A DNA stretch of 64,000 nt from assembly GCA_017305135.1 (NCBI GenBank), contig JAFKNA010000014.1, positions 1 through 64,000 on the forward strand, read 5' to 3'. The position numbers and the translations under genes were made by a program. The notes under the pieces were generated by a model. That model saw only the letters and a program-made list of their open reading frames with translations, was not told where the DNA came from and ran no database searches. Positions 32,493 through 40,731 of the stretch are shown one piece after another. The stretch is from Lysobacterales bacterium (GTDB lineage: Bacteria; Pseudomonadota; Gammaproteobacteria; Xanthomonadales; Rhodanobacteraceae). Each line of letters begins with the position of its first letter. Positions within the stretch are counted from its first letter, which is position 1.

Positions 32493-33998
32493 TCAGCCCC
32501 GCCCGAGCCGCGCAAGAACCTGCCGGCGCAGCAGCGGATCGAGCACCAGCACCGGCGCGGCATAGAGCGCCAGGGCCAGCGGCGCCATGGCGATGAAGCG
32601 CAGCCACGGGCTTTCCAGCCCGAACAGGCCCGTCGCCTTCACGAACACCACCAGCAGCGCGGCGAGGCCGAGCGCGGTCAGCAACGGCCGCCACTCCGGC
32701 CAGGCGCGGAGTTCCCGCGGGCAGCAGGCCAGTTGCCCGATGCCCAGCACCAGGTAGCCGGCGAAGGTCGCCGCCACCGCGCCGGTGACGCCGAAGTGCG
32801 GGATCAGCACGAGGTTGGCACCGATGGTGGCGCTCACGGCGGCAAGGTTCAGCGCCAGCATGGTCCGGGAGCGCTTGGCGAGCAGCAGGCCCGAGCCCAT
32901 CAGGTCGAGGATGCCGTAGCCGAGATAGCAGATGCCGAGCGCCACGAACACCGGCGCCGAGGCCAGCTTGCCGGGCCCGGACAGCATCAGCAGGAAATCA
33001 CGGCCGACGCAGAGCAGGCCCGCCATCAGCATCAGGTAGGCATAGACCATCACGCGCAGCGCGGCGCGCTTGGTGGCGACCACCCGCGCCGCGCCCTCCA
33101 GCGCGAACTCGCGCATGCTGACCTGCAGGAACGCCACCGACAGCGCCTGGTTGACCAGCATGTTGAGGGTGGCCGCGAGCCCCGCGCCCACCGTGAAGAT
33201 GCCGACCGGCACGAAGTCGTCGAGCACCGCCTTCAGCATCACCCGGTCGAGCAGCGGCATCACCGCGCCCGAGATCTCGTTGGCGACCAGCGGCAGAGCG
33301 TAGGGCAGGGTGGCCAGCCAGTCCGCACGCACCGCCATGCGCCAGCGCGGATGGTGGGTGCGCATCACCCACCAGGCGAGCCACAACGCCACCGCCGCGC
33401 CGATCGCCAGGCGTGCCGCGTATGCGCCGGCGGCATCGCGTCGCAGCAGCACCACCACGCCGACGATCGCCAGCATCTCCGCCCAGCGCTGCACCACCGA
33501 GAGTACGGTGTAGAGGCCCGAGCGCTGCTCGATGCCGATCAGCGCGCTCACGTTGCTGATCCAGGTGTACGGCAGCAGCAACCCGATCATGCACCAGCCG
33601 ACCAGGCGCACCTCGGAGGCGAGGCCCGCGCCGAAATACGCGTAGCCCGCCACCACCAGCAGCCACGCCAGCACCGAATAGCGCAGCGGCAGCAGCAGGA
33701 AACTGGCCACGAAGCCGCGCACCACGGTGGGGTTGCCGTGCGGGTAGAAACGCGTGGTCGAGTGCTGCGTGCCGAGCTTGACCACCGCGAGGAGGCCCAT
33801 CAGCCAGGCATCGAAATAGCCGAGGATCCCGTACTGCTCGTTGTCGAGCAGCCGCGTCAGCACCGGGAAGGAGATGAAGCTCGCCACCACCGCCAGCAGG
33901 TTGCCGCCGAGGTAGCGCGAGAAATGCGTCGCCAGGCCCGGCCCGTCAGGCCTGGCCGCCGTGGTGGCGCTGGCTGTGGAAGCTTCCACCCGCCGCAT
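32493..33998 (-). CDS. Polysaccharide flippase (Wzx-like, MATE/MOP superfamily)
   Basis: A 501-residue membrane protein with about 12-14 hydrophobic segments beginning FSRYLGGNLLAVVASFISFPVLTRLL, the usual opening of Wzx/RfbX O-unit flippases. Internal features include DRVMLKAVLDDFVPVGIFTVG at the start of the second half and a C-terminal tail of further helices. It would translocate lipid-linked oligosaccharide across the inner membrane. It stands some 10 kb from the EPS operon, yet no other flippase is seen in the window, so it is a candidate for that pathway. It is divergent from a secreted beta-helix gene. Confidence 0.85.
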   Translation of the reverse strand: MRRVEASTASATTAARPDGPGLATHFSRYLGGNLLAVVASFISFPVLTRLLDNEQYGILGYFDAWLMGLLAVVKLGTQHSTTRFYPHGNPTVVRGFVASFLLLPLRYSVLAWLLVVAGYAYFGAGLASEVRLVGWCMIGLLLPYTWISNVSALIGIEQRSGLYTVLSVVQRWAEMLAIVGVVVLLRRDAAGAYAARLAIGAAVALWLAWWVMRTHHPRWRMAVRADWLATLPYALPLVANEISGAVMPLLDRVMLKAVLDDFVPVGIFTVGAGLAATLNMLVNQALSVAFLQVSMREFALEGAARVVATKRAALRVMVYAYLMLMAGLLCVGRDFLLMLSGPGKLASAPVFVALGICYLGYGILDLMGSGLLLAKRSRTMLALNLAAVSATIGANLVLIPHFGVTGAVAATFAGYLVLGIGQLACCPRELRAWPEWRPLLTALGLAALLVVFVKATGLFGLESPWLRFIAMAPLALALYAAPVLVLDPLLRRQVLARLGRG

Positions 33999-34176
33999 TG
34001 TAAGCGCCGCACCCGTGGCCGGTGCGCGGGCCGCGGGCCATCGTGCAAGCGTTCACCCGCCGGCGTTCAGCCGCAACCGTGCAGGCGCGCGTGGTGGACA
34101 GGGCGAAACGGCGCATGCGGATCATTCACGCTGCAGCGGGCTGGTGGCACGCATCATCGGTCCGGGAGGTGTGGCC

Positions 34177-35655
34177 ATGGCGAATCCAACCCTCGATCGG
34201 ACGGCGCCGTTGTGGCAGGCCGTGCTGATGCTCCTCGGGCTGCTGCTGGCCGCGCCCGCTGGCGCCGCGACCTGGTACGTGCGGCCTGACGGCGGCAGTG
34301 CCGCCGAATGCACCGGCAAGGCCGATGCCGCCTACCCCGGCGAGGGAAGGGGCCGAGACTGTGCCTGGCGCCATCCCTTCGAGGCGCTGCCGCCCGGCGC
34401 GGAGCCGCGCATGCAGGGCGGCGATATCCTGCTGATCGGCCGCGGCAGCTACGAGATCGGCCGCGGCGCCCCCGGCAGTGAGGCCTTGCCGGGGTGCAGC
34501 GGAGATTGGCCGTGGGACTGTCATGTCGGCACGGTGCCTGGCGGCAGCCCGGGCCAGCCGACCCGCATCCTCGGCGCCGGCTGGGACCAGGGCTGCGCGT
34601 CGGCCCCCGAGCTCTGGGGCAGCCAGCGCGCCGCGACCGTGCTCGACCTCGCCGGCAGCCATGACGTCGAGATCGCCTGCCTGGAGCTGACCGACCACTC
34701 CTCTTGCATCGAATTCCACCCGGGCGCAGCCGCCTGCCAGCGCGACCGGCCGCCCTATGGCGCATGGGCCGCCATCGGCATCCAGGCCGCCGACTCCGCG
34801 CGGGTGCGCCTGGCCGACCTCTTCATCCATGGCCTCGCGCATGACGGCATCCGCGCCGGCCGCCTGCGCGACTGGAGCCTGCAGCGCGTGCGCCTCGTCG
34901 GCAACGGCTGGTCGGGCTGGAATGGCGATCTCGGCGACGGCAAGGGCTCGTCCAGCAGCGGACAACTCCGCTTCCAGCAGGTGGAGATCGCCTGGAACGG
35001 GTGCAGCGAAAGCTGGCCCGGCGGCGAGCACCCCGCCTGCTGGGGCCAGGAACAGGGCGGCTATGGCGACGGCCTCGGCCTTGCCGCGTCGAGTGGCGAG
35101 TGGCTGTTCGAGGACGTGAAGGCCCACCACAACGCCCAGGACGGCCTCGACCTCCTGCACGCGGAGGCCGATGCGGACATCGTATTCCGGCACGTCGAGG
35201 CCTATGCCAACGCCGGCAACCAGCTCAAGGCCGCCGGCAACGTGACAGTCGAGGATTCGCGCCTCGACGGCGATTGCGCCCTGCTCGCCGCAAAGGGCCT
35301 GCGGCCCGGCGACGCGTGCCGCGCGGCTGGCAACAGCCTGATCCTTGCCGTCGCGCCGTTCAGCCGCAGCCGGATCCACCACAACCGGATTTCCGGGACC
35401 GGCGATTGCCTCATCGATCTCGAGTGCGCCGGCGAGGGCTGCCGGAGGGCCGCCGTCGAGATCACCGGCAATGAGCTGTCGGGCAGCCGGCGCAAGGATG
35501 TCGAGGCGGCGAAATCCCCGTGCGCGATGTGGGTCGGCGAGGAACTGCGGGGCGCAGCGATCGAGTTCAGCGGCAACCGCCTGCAGGGCCTGCGGCCACC
35601 GGCCTGCCCGGAGGGCGCGCGAGGCTGCGCACCGGCGGGCCAGGGTCCACCCTGA
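34177..35655 (+). CDS. Secreted right-handed parallel beta-helix protein (copy 1)
   Basis: A 492-residue exported protein. The ATG at 34177 has a strong GGGAGGT site and a signal peptide ending LLLAAPAGAA; the earlier open frame is not real. The mature N terminus WYVRPDGGSAAECTG, the Cys-containing HPFEALPPGAEP and then ILLIGRGSYEIG lead into repeated beta-helix turns, such as DVEIACLELTDHSSCIEF, RVRLADLFIHGLAHDGIRAG and WSLQRVRLVGNGWSG. Paired Cys suggest disulphides. It is clearly paralogous to the protein at 40732-42438, sharing this whole layout, but lacks that protein's C-terminal F-R-S-G-F tail. Such folds often bind or cleave polysaccharides; no catalytic motif is recognised. Confidence 0.8.
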   Translation: MANPTLDRTAPLWQAVLMLLGLLLAAPAGAATWYVRPDGGSAAECTGKADAAYPGEGRGRDCAWRHPFEALPPGAEPRMQGGDILLIGRGSYEIGRGAPGSEALPGCSGDWPWDCHVGTVPGGSPGQPTRILGAGWDQGCASAPELWGSQRAATVLDLAGSHDVEIACLELTDHSSCIEFHPGAAACQRDRPPYGAWAAIGIQAADSARVRLADLFIHGLAHDGIRAGRLRDWSLQRVRLVGNGWSGWNGDLGDGKGSSSSGQLRFQQVEIAWNGCSESWPGGEHPACWGQEQGGYGDGLGLAASSGEWLFEDVKAHHNAQDGLDLLHAEADADIVFRHVEAYANAGNQLKAAGNVTVEDSRLDGDCALLAAKGLRPGDACRAAGNSLILAVAPFSRSRIHHNRISGTGDCLIDLECAGEGCRRAAVEITGNELSGSRRKDVEAAKSPCAMWVGEELRGAAIEFSGNRLQGLRPPACPEGARGCAPAGQGPP

Positions 35656-35802
35656 AATCGCTGCCGGTCCGCCGCCTTGCTGCCAGGGAACCTGGTTTCC
35701 CGGGTGACGTTCGACGGCACTTTGACCTCGAGCCCTTCCGGTGCTGCAATCCGGCCTGCCGCAGGGCTGCTGCGGCCACACCGCCGGGCTGCCGCTCCTT
35801 CG

Positions 35803-38202
35803 ATGATCTTCCGTTTCGGCGATTTCCTGCTGAACCCCGCCACGCGGGAGCTGAGCCGAGGCGGCGCGCCGGTGGCGTTGCCGGCGCGCGCATTCGATTG
35901 CCTGGTGTACCTGGTCGAGAACCGCGACCGCGCCGTCGGCCGTGACGAACTGATTGCCGCGGTCTGGGGCCGCACCGAAGTCAGCGATGCCCTGCTCGGC
36001 CACACCCTCGTCAAGCTGCGGCGCGGCCTCGGCGACAGCGGCGATGCACAGCGCACCGTGCGCACCGTGCCGCGCTTCGGCTATCGCTGGGACATGGAGA
36101 CCCACGCCGAGACGGAGCCGGCGCCGCGCGCGGATGCGCCGCCCGCCGTGCCCGGCGCGGCAACGCCCGCCAGCCCGGCGGGGTCGACCGGCTGGCTCGC
36201 GCGAGACCGGCGCCGCCGGCCCGCCGCGATCGTGCTGGCCATCGCGCTGGTCCTGATCCTGCTGGCGTGGTGGACGCTGCGCCCGCGCGAGGCAAGCGCG
36301 CCGCCGACGGGCGCCGTTCCGGCGGCCAGCCATGACGCGAACAAGCCCGCCGCGGAAGCGGCCTTGCCGGCGCTGGTGCTGCCGGCGGAGGTCGACGCCG
36401 GCGAGGAATGGCAGTGGTTGCGGCTCGGGCTGATGGACCTGGTGGCGCATCGCCTGCGCGACGGCCACCTGCCGACCGTATCCAGCGAAAGCGTGGTGGG
36501 ACTCCTCCGCGAACGGTCGCATGACGACGGTGCGGCGCTCCTGCAGGATCCCGCGCTGGCGCAGGTTGCCGCGCTGCGTGTCCTGCCACGGGCAGCCTTC
36601 GTGGATGGTCGCTGGCAGGTGCAGCTCGATGCGCGCGGCAGCCAGCGCACGGTGAGCGCCGGGGCGACCGCCGACAGTGCAATGGAGGCCGCCCGCGCGG
36701 CGGCGGACGACCTGCTGCAGAAGTATGGCCATGCGGCGAAGCGTGGCGGAGGCGAGCGCGTGCCCGGCCTCGACGAGCTTCTGCAGCGCTCCGGTGCGGC
36801 CATGCTCGCCGACCAGCTCGAGGAGGCCCGCAGCGTGATCGAGCAGGCGCCGCCCGCGCTCCGCGAGCAGCCGGAAATCGAGCAGCGGCTGGCCCAGATC
36901 GACCTTCGCGCCGGTGATTACGCGGCGGTGGAGGCGCGCCTCCTGCCGCTCCTGGACCGCCTCGGCCACGGCCGCGACGAGGCGCTGCGGGCGCGCGCCA
37001 TGATCACCCTGGCTGCCGCCCACGTGCGGCAGAACCGGATTGCGCGCACCGAGGAGCTCTACGAGGAGGCCATCGCGATCGGCCGTGCCCAGGACGATCG
37101 CGTGGTGCTGGGCGTCGCCCTGCTCGGACGCGGCGCGGTGCTGGCGCAGAAGCGTGCCTTCGATGAAGCACGCGAGGAACTCGCGCGTGCGCGCATCGAG
37201 CTCGCCACCGTCGGCGACGCGCTCGGCATCGCCAATGTCGACGTCAATCTCGGCGAGATCGAACTCATGCGCCGGCGCCCCGCCGACGCGCTGGCGGTGC
37301 TGCGCAGCGCCGCGCGCGAGTTCGAGCAGCTCGGCGCGCGCGAGGGCCGCGCCTACACGCTGCCGCTGCAGGTGGCAGCCGAACTCGAACTCCTGGACAA
37401 CGAGGCTGCGCTGGCCACCAGCGAAAGGCTCTGGCCGCCCGAGGCGCATACCAGCAACCGCCGCATCCGCTGGTCGCTGGTGCTGGCGCGCGCCGCCGCG
37501 CTCGCCGCCAACGGCCGACGTGGCGAGGCCTGGCGGCTGCTGGACCATGTCGCCGCGCAGGCGGACCCGGCGCGGGACCGCCTGGCGCGGGCCGGCGCCG
37601 ACCTCCTCGCCGCGCGCATGGCGGAGCAGGCCGGCGATGCGATGGCGGCGCTGGCGCGCTTGGGCAGCGCGCTCGGTCCCGCGTTCTGTGCCGCCGAGTC
37701 CGTGGCCTGCCTGCGCGGGCGCGTGCAGCGCATCCGGTTGCTGGCCGCGACTGGCAGGGCCGACGCGGCATGGGAGGCGCTTGCCGCGATCGACCCTGGC
37801 GCGGAGCCTGGAACCGCAGGCCAATGGCAGCGCATGCAGGCGACGCTGGCGCGGGCGGAGGTCGACCGCGCGCAGGGGCACCAGGCGGAGGCGCTCGAAG
37901 GCTATGCCGCCGCCATGGCCATCGCCGAGGAACTTGGCATCCCGGAAGACCTCGTCGCGGTGGCCACGGCGCGGATCGCAGCGCTGGTCGAGGCCGGCCA
38001 GCTCGATATCGCCCAGGTGGCCAGCGGCCGCATTGGACTCTGGGCCGCGCGCGACCTGCGCGCCGCCCAGGCACAGGCGCGGCTGTTCCGGGCGCTCGGC
38101 GAATCCGACGCCGCCGTCCGCGCCGAAGCGGTCGTGGCGGCGCTCGAAAGCGATGCCGGCCCGCCGCCGCGGGGCGAGCAGGAGCCGCCAGGCAAGGAGT
38201 AG
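35803..38202 (+). CDS. CadC-like membrane-bound winged-helix regulator with TPR region
   Basis: A 799-residue protein. The ATG at 35803 begins MIFRFGDFLLNPATRELSR, the opening of an OmpR/CadC-type winged helix (about residues 5-97: LPARAFDCLVYLVENRDRAV, DELIAAVWG, HTLVKLRRGLGD, IRTVPRFGYRW-like end). A basic stretch and one transmembrane helix (about 140-158) follow, then a long alpha-helical C-terminal half with TPR-like repeats (EELYEEAIAIGRAQDD, GVALLGRGAVLAQKRAFDEA). The DNA-binding part is cytoplasmic and the sensor part presumably periplasmic. No receiver domain exists, so control is by direct sensing, as in CadC/ToxR. Being placed among secreted beta-helix and LVIVD genes, it may control them. 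Confidence 0.85.
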   Translation: MIFRFGDFLLNPATRELSRGGAPVALPARAFDCLVYLVENRDRAVGRDELIAAVWGRTEVSDALLGHTLVKLRRGLGDSGDAQRTVRTVPRFGYRWDMETHAETEPAPRADAPPAVPGAATPASPAGSTGWLARDRRRRPAAIVLAIALVLILLAWWTLRPREASAPPTGAVPAASHDANKPAAEAALPALVLPAEVDAGEEWQWLRLGLMDLVAHRLRDGHLPTVSSESVVGLLRERSHDDGAALLQDPALAQVAALRVLPRAAFVDGRWQVQLDARGSQRTVSAGATADSAMEAARAAADDLLQKYGHAAKRGGGERVPGLDELLQRSGAAMLADQLEEARSVIEQAPPALREQPEIEQRLAQIDLRAGDYAAVEARLLPLLDRLGHGRDEALRARAMITLAAAHVRQNRIARTEELYEEAIAIGRAQDDRVVLGVALLGRGAVLAQKRAFDEAREELARARIELATVGDALGIANVDVNLGEIELMRRRPADALAVLRSAAREFEQLGAREGRAYTLPLQVAAELELLDNEAALATSERLWPPEAHTSNRRIRWSLVLARAAALAANGRRGEAWRLLDHVAAQADPARDRLARAGADLLAARMAEQAGDAMAALARLGSALGPAFCAAESVACLRGRVQRIRLLAATGRADAAWEALAAIDPGAEPGTAGQWQRMQATLARAEVDRAQGHQAEALEGYAAAMAIAEELGIPEDLVAVATARIAALVEAGQLDIAQVASGRIGLWAARDLRAAQAQARLFRALGESDAAVRAEAVVAALESDAGPPPRGEQEPPGKE

Positions 38203-38567
38203 GCGCGCTGCGAACACGGCGCACCCATCCGCATTCCGACCCGAGCCGACCTTCGGTCGCACGGCGTTGAGCCGCCACGTATCGCCCGCCATGGATCGAT
38301 CAGGAGCATCGCCGCTGGAGCCGCTCCCACGGGGTTCACCTCGCCCCGCAGCGGTGGCAAGGCGCTCAGCCCCGATGTCTCCGGCCGGGCGGCCCGCGAC
38401 CCAGCCCATGCAACTCCCGCGCCCTGTAAATCAACCACTTGGCGACGACTACATCGAAACATCATGCCTGCTACATGGATGGCCCATGCGCCAAAGCCTG
38501 ATCCGGGCGACAGTCCGCGCCCGCGCCGCCTGCACGCCGGCGCCTTCGCAAGCCACGAGGAACCTGC
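38203..38567. other. Intergenic region before the LVIVD gene
   Basis: 365 bases without a credible gene. A locally AT-richer patch (about 38425-38475, including TGTAAATCAACCACTTGG) stands out from the GC-rich surroundings and is the likely promoter area. No clear -35/-10 pair or known box could be assigned. Confidence 0.4.
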
Positions 38568-40532
38568 ATGAAGTCGATCCTGCTCACCGTGTTCGCAGCC
38601 GCATGGCTCGCACTCGCCGGCCCGCTCGGGGCCACCCCGTTCCAGCGCGCCGATGCCGGCGGCGGCGCGCTCGCGCCGCCGGTGATGAAGGGCGACTATC
38701 TCTACGTCGGCATGGGCGCCACCCTCGCGGCCTGGAACATGGCCGATCCGGATCACCCGGTGCTGGCCGGGCGCACCAGCGCGGCGCCGGCACCCGGGCC
38801 GATCCGTGGCCTCGCCATCGTGGGGGAACATCTTTATGCCGCCTGGTCCACGCCGGAGGCGACCGGCGGCATCCTCATCTATTCGCTGGCGGCGCCGGCG
38901 CAGCCGGTCGTCGTCGGCCGCTACGACGATTACGTGCTGTCGGCGTGGAAGATGCCGGCGGGCCTGGCGGCGGCCGACGGCCACGCCTACCTCGGCGACA
39001 GCGAGAACGGCCTGTTCGTGCTCGACACCAGCGACCCGCTCGCGCCGGTCACCGTCGGCGTCGCGGAGGACGTGCACCAGTTCGACGCCATGGCCTTGTC
39101 CGGCCATCGCGTGCTGACCTCGGGCAGCAGCTTCATCGGCGGGCGGGTGGTCAACGTGGTCGACGTGGCCAACCCCGCCGCGCCTGCGCTTGCCGGCAGT
39201 GCGACCATGGATGGCGGGTCGGTGCTGAGGATCCTGCTTTCCGATCCCTACGCGATCGGCGTCGGCAACGACCTCCTGGTGTATGACGTCTCCGACCCGG
39301 CCGACATCACGCAGGTTTCCGCCACGCCGATCGACCTGGCGACCGGCGCCATGCGCAACGGCGAGGTCCTGTACCTGGTCGGCGACAGCGGCATCCAGGT
39401 GTGGGACTTCGCCGATCCCGCCGCGCCCGCGCTCCTGCGCACGGTGGCGGCGCCGACCTTCATGCCCGACCAGGTGGCCGCCACGCCGGCGGGGCCGCTG
39501 GTGCTGACGCACGCCGACCGCGGCGTGCTGCTCGATGCCAGTGATCCGCGCGTGCCCACCGTGCGCGCCGGGTTCATGCTGCCGATCGGTGTCGCCGCGG
39601 GTGCCGTCGCATTCGATGCGCAACACGCCTACTTCGCCGAGAACAGCTATGGCCTGGCGAGCGTGGAGCGCACCAGCCTGGCGCCGGTCGGCCGCCTCGA
39701 TGCGGCGCTGCCGCCCGATCCCACGCAGCGCGCCTTCGAGGACATCGCGGTCGATGGCGGCCGCGCCTATCTCGCCGCCTGGGGCTATGGCGTGATCGTT
39801 GCGGATCTCGCCGATCCGGCCCACCCGGCGGAACTCGGGCGCTTCCCGTTCCCGTTCGCAACCGCGATCGAGGCGCACGGCGACCGCGTCTATGTCGCCA
39901 GCACCACCAATGGCGGCATCTTCCGCGTCCTCGACGTCTCCGATCCGTCCGCGCCGGTCGAGCTGGGCTCGCTGGCCACCAGCCAGACCTACGATCTCGC
40001 CGTGCGCGGCGACCACGCCTGGCTTGCCGACGGCTGGGCGTTCGGCGACGGCGGTTTGCGCGTGGTCGATGTTTCCGACCCCAATGCGCCGACGCTCGTC
40101 GGCCAGTCGACCGCCTGCTTCGATGCCGGCGGCATCGACGTCAGCGCCGACGGCGCGACCGCCTGGCTGGCCTGCTCCGATGGCAGCCTGCTGGTCTACG
40201 ACACCCGCGACCGCAGCCAGCCGCAGGTGATCGCGAGCGTGGCCCTGCCCGGAAGCGAGAGCCTGCCCGACTACAACGTGGCGCATTCGGTGGTGGTGAG
40301 CGGGGGCATCGCCTTCGTCGGCCACGAATACGGAGTGGACGAGATCGATGTCTCCGAGCCCGCGGCTCCCGCGCTTCTTGGCCGCCATGCCACCGGCTAC
40401 GCGGTGCGCAAGGTGGAGCGCGCGCCGGACGGCCGCGTGTTCGCCTTCGCCGGGGAGGCGGGCGTGTTCGTGTTCGCCCCGCCCGTGGGCGACGCCATCT
40501 TCGCCGATGGCTTCGACGCCCCGGCGCCGTAG
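38568..40532 (+). CDS. Secreted LVIVD-repeat beta-propeller protein with short C-terminal tail motif
   Basis: A 654-residue exported protein. A signal peptide (about residues 1-23, ending GPLGATP) is followed by about thirteen repeats of the LVIVD type, each near 40-48 residues with a core such as GLFVLDTSDPLAPVTVG, LLVYDVSDPADITQV or GLRVVDVSDPNAPTLVG. These should form one or two beta-propellers at the cell surface. The protein ends GDAIFADGFDAPAP, a short tail like the FRSGF end of the following gene product. The function of LVIVD proteins is unknown. The gene is followed by two hairpins, one with a T-run. Confidence 0.8.
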   Translation: MKSILLTVFAAAWLALAGPLGATPFQRADAGGGALAPPVMKGDYLYVGMGATLAAWNMADPDHPVLAGRTSAAPAPGPIRGLAIVGEHLYAAWSTPEATGGILIYSLAAPAQPVVVGRYDDYVLSAWKMPAGLAAADGHAYLGDSENGLFVLDTSDPLAPVTVGVAEDVHQFDAMALSGHRVLTSGSSFIGGRVVNVVDVANPAAPALAGSATMDGGSVLRILLSDPYAIGVGNDLLVYDVSDPADITQVSATPIDLATGAMRNGEVLYLVGDSGIQVWDFADPAAPALLRTVAAPTFMPDQVAATPAGPLVLTHADRGVLLDASDPRVPTVRAGFMLPIGVAAGAVAFDAQHAYFAENSYGLASVERTSLAPVGRLDAALPPDPTQRAFEDIAVDGGRAYLAAWGYGVIVADLADPAHPAELGRFPFPFATAIEAHGDRVYVASTTNGGIFRVLDVSDPSAPVELGSLATSQTYDLAVRGDHAWLADGWAFGDGGLRVVDVSDPNAPTLVGQSTACFDAGGIDVSADGATAWLACSDGSLLVYDTRDRSQPQVIASVALPGSESLPDYNVAHSVVVSGGIAFVGHEYGVDEIDVSEPAAPALLGRHATGYAVRKVERAPDGRVFAFAGEAGVFVFAPPVGDAIFADGFDAPAP

Positions 40533-40596
40533 TTCCGTCGCGTGCCGGGGCGCCTGCAGGTGCCCCGGCGCGTCGATTTGACGCAGTCCCCGCATC

Positions 40597-40637
40597 CGCC
40601 TGCCGGCGCCGCGTCGCGATGCCGGCAGGCGTTTTTG
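40597..40637 (+). terminator. Intrinsic terminator of the LVIVD gene
   Basis: CGCCTGCCGGC (40597-40607) pairs perfectly with GCCGGCAGGCG (40621-40631), followed by TTTTTG. A second stem (GCCGGGGC/GCCCCGGC) lies just upstream near 40542-40569. Confidence 0.85.
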
Positions 40638-40685
40638 TGATCCGCCGCACGTTTCGCGCCGTCCCGTGAGTGATATCAAGTCGCA

Positions 40686-40711
40686 CCCGCCACCCCTGGG
40701 CGGGTTTTTTT
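40686..40711 (+). terminator. Strong intrinsic terminator 20 bases before the next start codon
   Basis: CCCGCC (40686-40691) pairs with GGCGGG (40699-40704), followed by seven Ts (40705-40711). It lies between the terminator of the LVIVD gene and the ATG at 40732, with no room for a promoter afterwards. A regulated attenuator in the leader of the beta-helix gene is the natural reading. Confidence 0.75.
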
Positions 40712-40731
40712 GTTGGAGAAATCCCTGTTCG

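Noticed and set aside
34126-38409. 1,427-residue minus-strand open frame
   Set aside because: Antisense to the beta-helix and CadC-like genes, which have clear signal peptide, domains and ribosome sites; composition is that of an antisense shadow.
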